A DNA stretch of 64,000 nt from Stappia albiluteola (GCF_014050225.1 NZ_JACFXV010000034.1:1-64000); one strand, 5' to 3'. Positions 51,585 to 61,601 are shown, numbered from the stretch's first letter. Made by a program: numbers and translations. Notes: generated by a model from the letters alone, not told the origin.

Positions 51585-52478
51585 TCATTCGGTCCGAAAT
51601 CTGTAGGGGGGCAGTCCGCGCACGCCGGGTTTGAAGGCAAACAGGCTGCCCGACATGGGATAGCGAGCCATGAGCTCCGGTTCGTTCTTCCGCTGCAGGC
51701 TGGTAACCACCAGCGTATCGAGATCGGGGCCGCAGAAGCAGGGCATGGTTGGCGTGCGAACCGGCATCTCGACCGTTTCGATGATGCGGCCCTCGGGGGA
51801 TATGCAGTTGACGACGCCGGCCGATACGCCCGCCGACCAATAGTTGCCTTCCGCGTCGATCGTCGCGCCGTCCGGCAGCCCGATCGTCTCGTTGAGGTCG
51901 ATCAGGCGCCGACGGTTGGAAGCTGCGCCAGATAGGGGGTCGAAATCCCAGACGTCGATAAAGCCCGGCCGCGTTTCGGCGTGATAGAGCCGCCTGCCGT
52001 CCGGCGACCAGGCCAGCCCGTTGGAGACGGTAAGGCTGTCGGTGATCTTCGAAACGCTGCCGTCGGCCGTCACGCGATAGAGTGCCGCGATCGGCTGGCG
52101 AGGCGTGACGTCGTCCATGGTGCCGAGGTAGAAGGCGCCATCCGGACCGACCTTGCCGTCATTGTTGCGGGTGCGGGAATTGTCCGTCTCGATCTCGGCG
52201 ACCAGTGTTTCTTCGCCGGATACGGGATCGAACAGCACCACGCATTTGCGGCGGGCGACGACGAAGCACCCGTTGTCGCAAAGGCCGAAAGAGCCGACGG
52301 CGTCAGGAAACTGCCAGCTCTGCCGCTCTCCGCTCTCCCAATCATACGAATGGATCGCTTGTCCGGCGATGTCGCACCACAGCAGCCGACCGGTGCGGTC
52401 GTCCCATAGGGGACCTTCGGCGAGCGTCTGGCGAACGTCGAGCAGGCAGCTGATTTCGTGCATTCCAGTTGCCCTCAT
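51585..52478 (-). CDS. SMP-30/gluconolactonase family protein
   Basis: A 297-aa six-bladed beta-propeller lactonase. Metal-binding elements are visible: the Glu of LAEGPLW, the Asn/Asp in [14 protein letters not shown], and [10 protein letters not shown]. Its ATG overlaps the edd stop (ATGA), so it is translationally coupled to the Entner-Doudoroff dehydratase gene. Family members open gluconolactone, xylonolactone and similar rings. In this position it could hydrolyse a sugar-acid lactone feeding Edd, possibly taking the place of the pgl product, which is absent between zwf and edd. Confidence 0.88.
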   Translation of the reverse strand: MRATGMHEISCLLDVRQTLAEGPLWDDRTGRLLWCDIAGQAIHSYDWESGERQSWQFPDAVGSFGLCDNGCFVVARRKCVVLFDPVSGEETLVAEIETDNSRTRNNDGKVGPDGAFYLGTMDDVTPRQPIAALYRVTADGSVSKITDSLTVSNGLAWSPDGRRLYHAETRPGFIDVWDFDPLSGAASNRRRLIDLNETIGLPDGATIDAEGNYWSAGVSAGVVNCISPEGRIIETVEMPVRTPTMPCFCGPDLDTLVVTSLQRKNEPELMARYPMSGSLFAFKPGVRGLPPYRFRTE

Positions 52479-54298
52479 GCGGATGCAAAGACGTGGGCGC
52501 CCTGATCGGCGCTGACCACGGCCGCACGGAAGGCGGCGAAAAGTTCGCGCCCCACGCCCACCTCGTTGGCCGACAGGTCGATCCGCACCGGTTCGCGCGC
52601 GGCGAATTCCGTCTCGTCCACCAGGACTTCAAGCGTGCCGTTCGTCGCGTCGACGCGGATCACGTCGCCGTCGCGAATGCGGGCAATCGGGCCGCCGTCG
52701 ATGGCTTCCGGGGTCACGTGGATCGCCGCCGGTACCTTGCCCGAAGCGCCCGACATGCGACCGTCCGTAACCAGCGCCACCTTCAGACCGCGATCCTGCA
52801 GGACGCCGAGGCCCGGCGTCAGCTTGTGCAGTTCGGGCATGCCGTTGGCTTTCGGTCCCTGGAAGCGAACGACAGCGACGACGTCGGAGGTGAACTCGCC
52901 GGCCTTGTAGGCCGCCTGCAACTCGTCCTGCGAATGGAAGACCCGAGCCGGGGCCTCGATCACATGCCGCTCCGGCTTCACCGCAGAAACCTTGATCACG
53001 GCGCGGCCGAGATTGCCGGACAGCACCTTGAGCCCGCCATTTGCCTGGAAGGGGGATGTGGCCGGCGCCAGCACCTTCTCGTTGCCGGAAGCCTGCGGCG
53101 CCGGAGCGCGCAGCACATTGCCGTCTTCGGCGAGCTTGGCTTCCACCGTATAGCCGGACAGGCCGGTGCCGTTCACCGTGCGCACGTCCTCGTGCAGCAG
53201 CTTCGCCGAAAGCAGCTCGCGAATGAGATAACCCATGCCGCCGGCTGCCTGGAAATGGTTCACGTCGGCAAGGCCGTTCGGGTAGATGCGCGCCAGCAAA
53301 GGCACGGCATCCGAAAGATCGGAGATGTCGTCCCACGTCAGCCTGATGCCGGCGGCATTGGCGATCGCCACCAGATGCATCGTATGGTTGGTGGAGCCGC
53401 CCGTCGCATGCAGGCCGACGACGCCGTTGACCACGGCGCGCTCGTCGATGACTTCGCCCACCGGGGTATAGGCGTTGCCAAGGGCTGTGATCGAAAGTGC
53501 CCTCCGTGCCGCTTCCTTCGTCAGGGCGTCGCGCAGGGGCGTATTCGGGTTGACGAAGCTTGCGCCCGGCATGTGCAGGCCCATGATCTCCATCAGCATC
53601 TGGTTGGAGTTGGCCGTGCCGTAGAAGGTGCAGGTGCCCGGGGAATGATAGGACTTCGATTCCGCTTCCAGCAGGGCGGCGCGGTCGACCTTGCCTTCCG
53701 AATAGAGCTGGCGGATGCGCGCCTTCTCGTCATTCGGCAGGCCGGAGGGCATCGGCCCGGCGGGAACGAACACGGCCGGCAGGTGGCCGAAAGAAAGGGC
53801 CGCGATCATCAGCCCCGGCACGATCTTGTCGCAGATTCCGAGAAACACGGCGGCGTCGAACATCTGATGCGACAGGCCGACGGCGGCCGCCATGGCAATC
53901 ACGTCGCGGGAAAAGAGCGAAAGCTCCATGCCGGTCTGGCCCTGGGTGACGCCGTCGCACATGGCCGGAACGCCGCCGGCGACCTGCGCCACGCCGCCCG
54001 CCTCGCGTGCCGCCTCGCGGATGAGGTCGGGAAAGCGCTCATAGGGCTGATGCGCCGACAGCATGTCGTTATAGGCGGTGATGATGCCGAGGTTGGGCAC
54101 AACGTCGCCGGTCAGCCGCTCCTTGTCGGTCACGCCGCAGGCGGCGAAGCCATGGGCAAGGTTGCCGCAGGAGAGCGTGGCGCGGTGCGGACCGGCCTCG
54201 CCGGCCTTGCGGATGCGGTCGAGATAGCGGCTGCGCCCGTCATGGCTGCGCTTGACGATCCGTTCGGTGACTTCTCCGATCCTGGCCTCAACGCTCAT
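52475..54298 (-). CDS. edd: Phosphogluconate dehydratase
   Basis: A 607-aa IlvD/Edd-family iron-sulfur enzyme converting 6-phosphogluconate to KDPG. The family signatures are [20 protein letters not shown] and [12 protein letters not shown], and [12 protein letters not shown] is present; cysteines in CDKIVPG and PGTC fit the cluster site. The ATG at 54298 starts the conserved N terminus (the frame extends to 54358). It lies 125 bp after zwf with a strong hairpin between, and is coupled to the lactonase gene behind it. Confidence 0.93.
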   Translation of the reverse strand: MSVEARIGEVTERIVKRSHDGRSRYLDRIRKAGEAGPHRATLSCGNLAHGFAACGVTDKERLTGDVVPNLGIITAYNDMLSAHQPYERFPDLIREAAREAGGVAQVAGGVPAMCDGVTQGQTGMELSLFSRDVIAMAAAVGLSHQMFDAAVFLGICDKIVPGLMIAALSFGHLPAVFVPAGPMPSGLPNDEKARIRQLYSEGKVDRAALLEAESKSYHSPGTCTFYGTANSNQMLMEIMGLHMPGASFVNPNTPLRDALTKEAARRALSITALGNAYTPVGEVIDERAVVNGVVGLHATGGSTNHTMHLVAIANAAGIRLTWDDISDLSDAVPLLARIYPNGLADVNHFQAAGGMGYLIRELLSAKLLHEDVRTVNGTGLSGYTVEAKLAEDGNVLRAPAPQASGNEKVLAPATSPFQANGGLKVLSGNLGRAVIKVSAVKPERHVIEAPARVFHSQDELQAAYKAGEFTSDVVAVVRFQGPKANGMPELHKLTPGLGVLQDRGLKVALVTDGRMSGASGKVPAAIHVTPEAIDGGPIARIRDGDVIRVDATNGTLEVLVDETEFAAREPVRIDLSANEVGVGRELFAAFRAAVVSADQGAHVFASA

Positions 54299-54324
54299 GG
54301 CTCTTATCCTTTCGAATTTTGTTT

Positions 54325-54376
54325 CGGCGGGGCGAGGACCGCGCAAAATGCCGCGCAAAGGTTCTTCGCCCCGCCG
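54325..54376 (-). repeat. Long-stem hairpin between zwf and edd
   Basis: CGGCGGGGCGA (54325-54335) pairs exactly with TCGCCCCGCCG (54366-54376). The 30-nt loop contains two copies of CGCGCAAA, which could bind a protein or another RNA. It lies in the 125-bp gap between zwf and edd. No T-run follows on the minus strand. Confidence 0.65.
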
Positions 54377-54423
54377 GTGCGAAATCTCGCAGGCTTACCC
54401 TTCAATCTAGGGTCCGGAGATAT

Positions 54424-55896
54424 TCAGATCAGGTCCTCGAACCAGGTGCGGCCATCGCGTTCGACCAGCGCGATGGAGGCGGACGGTCCCCAGGTGCCTG
54501 ACGTGTAACCCTTCGGCGGCTCCTTGAGGCTCGACCAGCTTTCGAGGATCGGATCGATCCATGCCCAGGCCGCATCCACCTCGTCGCGGCGCATGAACAG
54601 CGTCTGGTTGCCGCGGATGACGTCCATGATCAAGCGCTCGTAGGCGTCCGGGTTTCGGACCTTGAAGGCTTCCGCGAAGGACATGTCGAGCGGCACCTGG
54701 CGCAGGCGCATGCCGCCGGGGCCAGGGTCCTTGATCATGACCTGCATCCTTACGCCTTCGTTCGGCTGCAGGCGGATCACCAGCCGGTTGGCCGAAATCG
54801 AGCCGGCCTCCGTATCGAAGATCGAATGCGGGATCGGGCGGAACTGCACGACGATTTCCGATACGCGCGAGGCAAGGCGCTTGCCGGTCCTCAGGTAGAA
54901 GGGAACGCCCGCCCACCGCCAGTTGGCGATCTCCGCCTTGATGGCGACGAAGGTCTCCGTATCGGATGAGGGCTTTTCCAGCTCCTCCAGATAGCCGGCA
55001 ACCGCACCGCCCGCAGAAGCGCCCGCCCGGTACTGGCCGCGCACGGTGAGCCTTTCCACCGCCTCTGCGTCCATCGGTTTCAGGGCCTTGAGGACTTTCA
55101 GTTTTTCGTCGCGGACGGAATCGGCGTCCATTGACTCCGGCGGCTCCATGGCGACAAGGCACAACAGCTGAAGAATGTGGTTCTGCACCATGTCGCGCAG
55201 CGCGCCGGCCGTATCGTAGTAGCCGGCGCGGCCTTCGACGCCGAGGCTTTCGGCGACGGTGATCTGTACGTGGTCGATATGGGCGGCATTCCACAGCGGC
55301 TCGAACAGCGCATTGGCGAAGCGCAGCGCCATGAGGTTCTGTACCGTCTCCTTGCCGAGATAGTGGTCGATACGGAAGATCTGGTCTTCGCGGAAGACGC
55401 CACCGATGGTCTCGTTGAGTTTCTTGGCGGAGGTGCCGTCCTTGCCGATCGGTTTCTCGATGACGACCCGCGTCTGGTCGGTGACGAGCCCGTGGCTGCC
55501 GATGCGCTCGCAGATGCTGCCGAAGAAGTCGGGCGACACGGCAAGATAGAAAGCACGCACCACGTCCGAGCGCTCGCCGAGGCGCTTGGCGAGGTCTGTC
55601 CAGCCCGCGTCGCTGGCGGCATCGACCGCCACGTAGCTAATGCGCTCGATGAAGCGCTTCAGCACTGCTTCGTCGATATCCGTCACATGTTCGCGCACCG
55701 AGGCTTCCGCCCAGTCGCGATAGGCCTTGTCGCCCATATCGCGGCGCGAGCAGGCGATCACGCGGGCCTCGGCCGGCAACTGGCCGTCGAGGTCGCGGTG
55801 ATAGAGCGCGGGCAACAGCTTGCGGTGGGCAAGGTCGCCAGTCGCGCCGAAGACGGCAAGGTCGAAGGGGGCGACTTCAATGACGCGCACGGCCAT
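54424..55896 (-). CDS. zwf: Glucose-6-phosphate 1-dehydrogenase
   Basis: A 490-aa enzyme oxidising glucose 6-phosphate to 6-phosphogluconolactone with reduction of NADP. The nucleotide-binding start is FGATGDLAHRKL (about 15-26), the active-site signature RIDHYLGKE holds the substrate lysine and catalytic histidine region, and EKPIGKDG is present. It is full length. It follows the PfkB kinase gene by 12 bp and precedes edd, feeding the Entner-Doudoroff pathway. The pgl gene that separates zwf and edd in Sinorhizobium is missing here. Confidence 0.95.
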   Translation of the reverse strand: MAVRVIEVAPFDLAVFGATGDLAHRKLLPALYHRDLDGQLPAEARVIACSRRDMGDKAYRDWAEASVREHVTDIDEAVLKRFIERISYVAVDAASDAGWTDLAKRLGERSDVVRAFYLAVSPDFFGSICERIGSHGLVTDQTRVVIEKPIGKDGTSAKKLNETIGGVFREDQIFRIDHYLGKETVQNLMALRFANALFEPLWNAAHIDHVQITVAESLGVEGRAGYYDTAGALRDMVQNHILQLLCLVAMEPPESMDADSVRDEKLKVLKALKPMDAEAVERLTVRGQYRAGASAGGAVAGYLEELEKPSSDTETFVAIKAEIANWRWAGVPFYLRTGKRLASRVSEIVVQFRPIPHSIFDTEAGSISANRLVIRLQPNEGVRMQVMIKDPGPGGMRLRQVPLDMSFAEAFKVRNPDAYERLIMDVIRGNQTLFMRRDEVDAAWAWIDPILESWSSLKEPPKGYTSGTWGPSASIALVERDGRTWFEDLI

Positions 55897-55908
55897 GGAC
55901 GGAAATCC

Positions 55909-56859
55909 TCAGTCTTGAACAGTCGAAACGAGCGGCGCTGCGAGCTCTGCGCGCCGGGGGAGGTTGGCGCCGCGCCTTGAGCAGGTGAGAGCCGCAGCCT
56001 GTGCGGCAAAGGAAAGAACGCCCGAGAGCAGCTCGCCGTCAAGATCGTTCAGCGCGTCGGCATGCAATAGCCCACGCTCGGACAGGGCTGCAAGCATCGC
56101 GGCCTGGAACGTATCGCCGGCCCCGACCGTGTCGACGACCTTCACTCCGATGCCCGGAATACGAACCATGCCGGACCTGGTATGAGCCTCCGCGCCTTCG
56201 CCGCCACGTGTGACGACGACGAGGCGGGTGCCGCGCTTCAGCCAGCCTTGGGCCACTTCCGTGCTGCTTGCGCCCGCATAGAGGTGCTCCAGGTCTTCCG
56301 CGCTGATCTTGAGGATGTGGATGTGGCCCAGCATGTCCTCCAGCCGATCGCGCCAGAGCTGCATGTCGGCGACGACGGTCGGGCGGATATTCGGGTCATA
56401 GGAGATGACGCAGCGTGCGCTTTCCCGCTTCACCAGTTCGACGAGGCTGGAGCCCACCGGCTCCACCATCACCGAGAACGAGCCGATATGGATCGCCTCG
56501 ACGCTCCCGTCGAGCACAGGCAGGTGGGTGCTCTCGATCTGGCGGTCGGCGGCTTTCTCGCCGTAGAAGGCGTATTCCGGCGAGCCGTCCGGCCCGACAT
56601 CGACCACGCTCAGCGTCGTCAGCCTGTCATTGATGATCGCGTGACGGAGGTCGACACCCTCCGCCTTGAGCGCGGCCTGCAGCCGCCGGCCAAAGAGGTC
56701 GTTCGACAGTCCCGCGAAAAAGGACACCGGGCGTTCGAGCCGCGCAAGGCCGACGGCGACGTTGAATGGCGAACCGCCGATGCGGGCGTCCAGCTTCAGA
56801 TCGCCATCCGTATCTTCCGCGAACATGTCGAACAGCGCTTCGCCGCAGACGAGTATCAT
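55909..56859 (-). CDS. PfkB-family sugar kinase, probable fructokinase
   Basis: A 316-aa ribokinase-superfamily kinase. The substrate-binding GGSPFNVAVGLARL region (about 28-41) and the C-terminal DTVGAGDTFQAAM, with the catalytic aspartate in GAGD, are intact. Placement directly downstream of frcA (66 bp) and upstream of zwf (12 bp) indicates fructose as substrate, giving fructose 6-phosphate for isomerisation and Zwf. It occupies the position of frcK in Sinorhizobium but looks like a group I fructokinase (Frk), so no symbol is assigned. Confidence 0.85.
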   Translation of the reverse strand: MILVCGEALFDMFAEDTDGDLKLDARIGGSPFNVAVGLARLERPVSFFAGLSNDLFGRRLQAALKAEGVDLRHAIINDRLTTLSVVDVGPDGSPEYAFYGEKAADRQIESTHLPVLDGSVEAIHIGSFSVMVEPVGSSLVELVKRESARCVISYDPNIRPTVVADMQLWRDRLEDMLGHIHILKISAEDLEHLYAGASSTEVAQGWLKRGTRLVVVTRGGEGAEAHTRSGMVRIPGIGVKVVDTVGAGDTFQAAMLAALSERGLLHADALNDLDGELLSGVLSFAAQAAALTCSRRGANLPRRAELAAPLVSTVQD

Positions 56860-56925
56860 CGAATTCCAGGTCCCTTTTTCGTCCGTGCAGGCGGGCACCG
56901 CCAAGGCCGCGCCCGCCGACTGGTC

Positions 56926-57711
56926 TTACGCCGCCTCTGCCGTTTCCGGCGGTTCCATGGCCCCGGTCATGATCGCGACCGCGTCCGACATGGAGAAGTC
57001 CTGCGGCCGGATGATCGCATGCCGCCGGCCGAGCCGGTGGATGTGGATCCGGTCGGCAACCTCGAAGACATGCGGCATGTTGTGCGAGATCAGCACGATG
57101 GGCAATCCGCGCGACCGGACGTCCTTGATGAGTTCCAGCACCCGGCGGCTTTCCTTCACGCCGAGCGCCGCAGTCGGCTCGTCCATGATGACGACCTTGG
57201 AGCCGAAGGCGGCGGCGCGCGCTACCGCCACGCCCTGGCGCTGGCCGCCTGACAGCGTCTCCACCGCCTGGTTGATGTTCTGGATCGTCATCAGCCCGAG
57301 GTCGGTAAGCTTCTGCCGCGCCACATCCTGCATCTTCTTGTGGTCGAGCTTGCGGAACAGGCGGCCGAACAGGCCTCCCGCATAAATTTCCCGGCCTAGG
57401 AACATGTTGTCGGCGATCGACAGGGCGGGCGACAGCGCAAGGTTCTGGTAGACGGTTTCGATGCCGACTTCCCGCGCCTGCAGGGGCGAGTGGAAATGCA
57501 CCGGTTTGCCGTCGAGCCGGATTTCGCCCTCGTCTATCCGGATCGCGCCGGAAAGCGCCTTGATCAGTGAAGACTTGCCGGCTCCGTTGTCGCCGATCAC
57601 GGCCAGGATTTCACCCGGATAGAGGTCGAAATCCGCATGGTCGAGAGCGGTAACGCGTCCGTAACGCTTGACGAGGCCGCGGGCGGAGAGAATGGGTTCC
57701 TGACCGTTCAT
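56926..57711 (-). CDS. frcA: Fructose ABC transporter ATP-binding protein
   Basis: A 261-aa single-domain ATPase of the ribose/fructose importer group. Walker A is GDNGAGKSS, signature LSGGQRQGVAVARA, Walker B VVIMDEPTAALG. It has one ATPase domain where RbsA-type proteins have two, which is typical for FrcA. Its ATG overlaps the frcC stop (ATGA). The order frcB-frcC-frcA with frcR adjacent matches the Sinorhizobium fructose system. Confidence 0.92.
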   Translation of the reverse strand: MNGQEPILSARGLVKRYGRVTALDHADFDLYPGEILAVIGDNGAGKSSLIKALSGAIRIDEGEIRLDGKPVHFHSPLQAREVGIETVYQNLALSPALSIADNMFLGREIYAGGLFGRLFRKLDHKKMQDVARQKLTDLGLMTIQNINQAVETLSGGQRQGVAVARAAAFGSKVVIMDEPTAALGVKESRRVLELIKDVRSRGLPIVLISHNMPHVFEVADRIHIHRLGRRHAIIRPQDFSMSDAVAIMTGAMEPPETAEAA

Positions 57712-58793
57712 CACGCAGACACCTTTCTGATCCACTGGTCGATACCGACGGCAATGATGGTGAGCCAGCCGATCGCGAAGACCTGCCAGAGCACGTCGAC
57801 GCCGATAAGCCTGAGACCCGAGTTGAAGACGCCGACGATGAGGGCGCCGATCAGCGGGCCGAGGATGGAGCCGCGCCCGCCGAAGAGCGAGATGCCGCCG
57901 ATCACCACCGCGGTGATGGATTGAAGATTGGCCTCCTGGAAGGATTGCGGGCTTACCGAGCCGACGCGGCCGATCGAGGCCCATGCTCCGATGCCGCAGA
58001 CGAGGCCGGCGACCATGTAGACCGAGATCAGGGTGCGGTCGGTGCGGATGCCGGACAGTTCGGCCGCTTCCTTGTCGTCGCCGATGGCATAGACGTGACG
58101 GCCCCAGGGCGTGTGATTGAGCACGTACCAGAGGATCGCGAAGATCACGATCATCAGGATCGACCCATAGGTGATCTGTGCATTGCCGATCCGCACGCTG
58201 TCGCCGAAGATCTTTAAGAGCGGCGCGACCTCGTCCAGGGTCTGGCTGCGAATCGACTGGGCGCCGGACAGCCACAGGTTCAGCGCGAAGAAGATGTTCC
58301 AGGTGCCGAGCGTCACGATGAAGGGCGGCAGCTTGATCTTGGTGACGAGGAAGCCGTTGAGCGCACCTGCTCCGGCCCCTCCGGCGAAGCCGATCAGGAT
58401 CGCAAGCGGCGTGGGCAGCCCGGCGAAGACCGCGAGGTTCCCCATGATCACCGACATCAGCACCATGATGGCGCCGACCGAGAGGTCGATGCCGGCCGTC
58501 AGGATCACGAGGCTTTGCGCCGCCGCAAGGATGCCGATGATTGAGACCTGCTGCATGATCAGCGACATGTTGAAGGCGGAAAAGAACTTGGTGCCCGCCA
58601 GAATGCCGAAGGCCGCGATGGATAGCACCAGCACGATGACCGGCACCATGGTCGGATTGCCGTGCAGGAAATGCTGCGCCCTGTCGAACAGCGTCCTTTC
58701 GCGAACGTCGAACTCGGCGACACGCGTGTCGCTCTTGTTCAGCGCCGTTTCGAATTCCTGTGGGCCGCGCGGCGCCTGAGATGCGTCGCTCAT
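57711..58793 (-). CDS. frcC: Fructose ABC transporter permease
   Basis: A 360-aa RbsC-type membrane protein with a hydrophilic N-terminal tail of about 45 residues and about nine to ten helices. The ILTAGIDLSVGAIMVL and GGISLFGGRGSILGPLIGAL segments are hallmarks of the family. It is coupled to frcA by a 4-bp overlap and separated from frcB by a 114-bp gap holding a hairpin. Confidence 0.92.
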   Translation of the reverse strand: MSDASQAPRGPQEFETALNKSDTRVAEFDVRERTLFDRAQHFLHGNPTMVPVIVLVLSIAAFGILAGTKFFSAFNMSLIMQQVSIIGILAAAQSLVILTAGIDLSVGAIMVLMSVIMGNLAVFAGLPTPLAILIGFAGGAGAGALNGFLVTKIKLPPFIVTLGTWNIFFALNLWLSGAQSIRSQTLDEVAPLLKIFGDSVRIGNAQITYGSILMIVIFAILWYVLNHTPWGRHVYAIGDDKEAAELSGIRTDRTLISVYMVAGLVCGIGAWASIGRVGSVSPQSFQEANLQSITAVVIGGISLFGGRGSILGPLIGALIVGVFNSGLRLIGVDVLWQVFAIGWLTIIAVGIDQWIRKVSA

Positions 58794-58843
58794 GACCGTT
58801 CCTCCCGATTATACCACGTGTGAAGCCTTCGCTGCCGGCTTGC

Positions 58844-58869
58844 CGGACCCCGCCTGCAGGCGGGATCCG
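58844..58869 (-). repeat. Intercistronic hairpin between frcB and frcC
   Basis: A 26-bp near-palindrome centred on TGCA, with the core CCCGCCTGCAGGCGGG (58849-58864) extended by CGGA/TCCG arms after one mismatched pair. It lies between the frcB stop (58908) and frcC start (58793), without a T-run on the minus strand. Confidence 0.65.
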
Positions 58870-58907
58870 TATCGCGTTTGTCGTTCGTTAGCCGGCGAAA
58901 GGACTTG

Positions 58908-59927
58908 TCAGCCCCAGCACTTGTTGAGGCCTTCGGCCGAGTCGATCGATTCCACGCCGTCGACCGGCTTGTCGGTGATCAGCGTGACGCCCGTGTTGAA
59001 GAAGTCGAGGCCCGGCGAGTTTTCCGGCTTGGCGCCGCTGTCGGCCCAGGCCTTGATCGCCTCGATGCCGAGCGAGGCCATCAGCAGCGGGTACTGCTGC
59101 GAGGTGGCGCCGATCACGCCTTCCTTGACGTTCTGCACGCCGGGGCAGCCGCCGTCGACGGAAACGATCAGGACGTCGCTTTCCTTGCCGAAAGACTTCA
59201 GCGCCTCGTAGGCGCCGGCCGCCGCCGGCTCGTTGATCGTGTAGACGACGTTGATATCCGGATCCCGCTGCAGGAGGTTTTCCATAGCCTTACGGCCGCC
59301 TTCCTCGTTGCCGTTGGTCACGTCGTGACCGACGATGCGGGCGTCTTCCTCGTCGCCGATCTTGTTTGCATCCTTGATGTCGATGCCGAAGCCCTTGAGG
59401 AAGCCCTGATCGCGCAGGACGTCCACGGAAGGCGCGCTCGGTGCAAGGTCAAGAAGGGCAATCTTGGCATCGGCGGCCTTGTCGCCGAGGCTCTTGGCGG
59501 CCCAGGCGCCGATCAACTCACCGGCCTTGAAATTGTCGGTGGCGAAGGTCGCGTCGGCGGCGTCGATCGGTTCCAGCGGGGTATCAAGAGCGATGACCAG
59601 GAGACCGGCATCGCGCGCTTTCTTGACCACCGGCACGATCGCCTTGGTGTCGGAAGCCGTCAACAGGATACCCTTCGCGCCGGAAGCGATGCAGGTTTCG
59701 ATCGCCTGGACCTGGGTTTCGTGGTCGCCGTCGATCTTGCCGGCATAGGTCTGCAGCTCGATGCCGAGTTCGCCGGCCTTGGCTGCCGCACCTTCCTTCA
59801 TCTTCACGAAGAACGGGTTGATGTCCGTCTTGGTGATCAGGCAGGCGGAGACGTCGGCGGCAAGCGCCTGGCCCGCGCCCATGGCTGCCATGAAGGAGCC
59901 GGCGAGAAGCAATTTGCGAAGCATCAT
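58908..59927 (-). CDS. frcB: Fructose ABC transporter substrate-binding protein
   Basis: A 339-aa ribose/fructose-type periplasmic binding protein. A signal peptide covers about 1-23 (ending GQALA, then ADVSACL). [33 protein letters not shown] and [14 protein letters not shown] are typical of the family. ATG codons at 59927 and 59924 follow GGAGGAAAA. It lies 20 bp after frcR and is followed by a hairpin before frcC. Confidence 0.92.
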   Translation of the reverse strand: MMLRKLLLAGSFMAAMGAGQALAADVSACLITKTDINPFFVKMKEGAAAKAGELGIELQTYAGKIDGDHETQVQAIETCIASGAKGILLTASDTKAIVPVVKKARDAGLLVIALDTPLEPIDAADATFATDNFKAGELIGAWAAKSLGDKAADAKIALLDLAPSAPSVDVLRDQGFLKGFGIDIKDANKIGDEEDARIVGHDVTNGNEEGGRKAMENLLQRDPDINVVYTINEPAAAGAYEALKSFGKESDVLIVSVDGGCPGVQNVKEGVIGATSQQYPLLMASLGIEAIKAWADSGAKPENSPGLDFFNTGVTLITDKPVDGVESIDSAEGLNKCWG

Positions 59928-59947
59928 TTTTCCTCCCTGGTCTTTCC

Positions 59948-61267
59948 CTAGTCGCTTGCCCGGGAGCTGACCAGACTGGCTCCCCGGCGCGATGACGGCG
60001 CGACAGGGCCACCCCTGTCGGCAGGTCCCGGGCGCTCGGCCCGAAGCTGGTCCTCACCGATCAGGATCGAGGCCCGCGGCGAGAAGTTGAAGAACATCGG
60101 CAGGCTGGCCGCGCCGATGGCCCCTGCATCCGGACCGAAGGAGCCGCGCAGGATTTCCGGCGGCTGCCGTGCTTCCGGGGCAGTCTCCGCCAGGCGCTGG
60201 CGCAGCATGGCAATCATGCGGTCGATGAGGCCACCATCGATATCGGCGTCGAGCACGAGGTTCGGCGCATCCGCGATCGCATGCGCGGACCAGATGGCCG
60301 GGAGGAGCGCATCGACGCAGTCGTCGAGCCATTCCTCGACGGCCGGAAGTTTCTGCTCCACCGCTTCCTCCAAATCCGTCCGGCTGGAGGTTTCGTGGTT
60401 CTGGTAGGCCAGGTGTCGACCGAGAGCGGCCAGCGAGGCGCGCGTGATCAGCAACTCCCAGGGGCCTTTCGGCTTGGGTGCCGAGGCAAGCTTGCTCGGC
60501 GGCACGGGCATGACGGCGAAATGGCCGGCGTTTCCGGTCATGCCCCGCAGGCAATCGCCATTGACCACGATACCACCGCCGATGGCAGGGCCGATGAAGA
60601 TGTAGAGGAAGTCGTCGGATGTCCGTCCGACTCCATAGAAAAGCTCTGCGATGGTGGCTGCGGTCGCGTCGTTTTCGCCAAAGACCGGATAGGGCAGCGC
60701 CTCTTCCAGAAGGGCTGCGAAGTCGACTTCGTCCCAGAGACGGAACGTTTCGCCCGGCAGGCCGAGCTCGCTCAGCCAGGAGCCGAGGTTGAACGGCATG
60801 CCAAGCCCGATCCCGGCAACCCTGTCGCGTTGCGCCTTGTCCAGCAGGTCGATTAGGCCGACCACGTCGCGGGTGATGATGTCGCGCGCCTTTTCGGGTG
60901 CGGGCAGGATCATGTCATGTGCCCGCCGCCCGATCACCCGTCCGGAGAAATCGACGAGAACCGTCTCCAGTGAGGTTCGATCCAGGCGTACGCCGATGCC
61001 GAAGGCGCCGCCGGCATCCAGCCTCAGCATAGTGGCGGGCTGACCGCGCCCGCCGTCGTGACGCTTGCCCAGTGTCTGGATGAGGCCTTCTGCCTCAAGT
61101 TCCTGGATGATGCCGCCGATCGCGGCGTTGGTCAGATGGGCATGGCGGGCGAGATCGGCCTTGGAAGCCTCGCCGACGCGGCGCAGTGCCTGCAGCACGA
61201 TACGCTCGTTATAGCGCCTGAGCTGGACCGAATTGGATCCGCGCCCGGTGCGGGGCCGTTCTGCCAC
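59948..61267 (-). CDS. frcR: ROK-family repressor of the fructose operon
   Basis: A 439-aa ROK protein with an N-terminal winged helix-turn-helix ([20 protein letters not shown], about 35-54) and a sugar-kinase-like domain ([30 protein letters not shown]). The usual ROK zinc motif is not obvious. It lies 20 bp ahead of frcBCA and is cotranscribed; a promoter with AT-rich direct repeats lies upstream at 61364-61412. Fructose or a phosphate of it is the likely inducer. The order matches Sinorhizobium frcR-frcBCA. Confidence 0.92.
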   Translation of the reverse strand: MAERPRTGRGSNSVQLRRYNERIVLQALRRVGEASKADLARHAHLTNAAIGGIIQELEAEGLIQTLGKRHDGGRGQPATMLRLDAGGAFGIGVRLDRTSLETVLVDFSGRVIGRRAHDMILPAPEKARDIITRDVVGLIDLLDKAQRDRVAGIGLGMPFNLGSWLSELGLPGETFRLWDEVDFAALLEEALPYPVFGENDATAATIAELFYGVGRTSDDFLYIFIGPAIGGGIVVNGDCLRGMTGNAGHFAVMPVPPSKLASAPKPKGPWELLITRASLAALGRHLAYQNHETSSRTDLEEAVEQKLPAVEEWLDDCVDALLPAIWSAHAIADAPNLVLDADIDGGLIDRMIAMLRQRLAETAPEARQPPEILRGSFGPDAGAIGAASLPMFFNFSPRASILIGEDQLRAERPGPADRGGPVAPSSRRGASLVSSRASD

Positions 61268-61363
61268 TTTCTCCTCCCGCGCATTCGGCTTATTCTATTT
61301 CTTATTTGCCTCTTTGACAGCTCTGCCGTCCCTGTGAGGCTCTCTCATGCCTGTTGCGTCGAT

Positions 61364-61397
61364 AATTAATTCTAGTTGATTTAATTAATGTCTAGTT
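61364..61397. promoter_or_regulatory. Candidate FrcR operator repeats
   Basis: AATTAATTCTAGTT (61364-61377) and AATTAATGTCTAGTT (61383-61397) are direct repeats 19 bp apart. They overlap the -10 region of the promoter at 61384-61412 and lie about 100 bp upstream of frcR. ROK repressors commonly bind AT-rich sites, so FrcR is the likely ligand. Confidence 0.6.
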
Positions 61398-61412
61398 TTG
61401 AGTGACTGTCAA
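61384..61412 (-). promoter_or_regulatory. Promoter of frcR-frcBCA
   Basis: On the minus strand TTGACA (61412-61407) and ATTAAT (61389-61384) are 17 bp apart. The start point would be near 61377, within the AT-rich direct repeats, consistent with repression. The leader to frcR is about 110 nt. Confidence 0.55.
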
Positions 61413-61529
61413 GCTCTTCCGCTGGAATCCGCTGCGTAAATAGAGCAATCGCCCTCCGCACGGCGGATCGCGATTTAATCGATAGGACAATTCGGGCGAA
61501 TTCGTCGGGTTCTGCTGATCAACGCAATG

Positions 61530-61553
61530 CGGCCGGACATTGCTGCCCGGCCG
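61530..61553 (-). terminator. Hairpin downstream of gyrB
   Basis: CGGCCGG (61530-61536) pairs with CCGGCCG (61547-61553) around a 10-nt loop, 48 nt after the gyrB stop codon on the minus strand. No T-run follows, so it is a weak terminator or a 3'-end stabiliser. Confidence 0.45.
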
Positions 61554-61601
61554 TCATGTGTTTCCCGCCAATGGAAGTCGCATCATCCAGATGCGCCTGC
61601 G

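Noticed and set aside
52469-54508. 679-aa plus-strand open frame opposite edd
   Set aside because: Antisense shadow of edd with biased composition.
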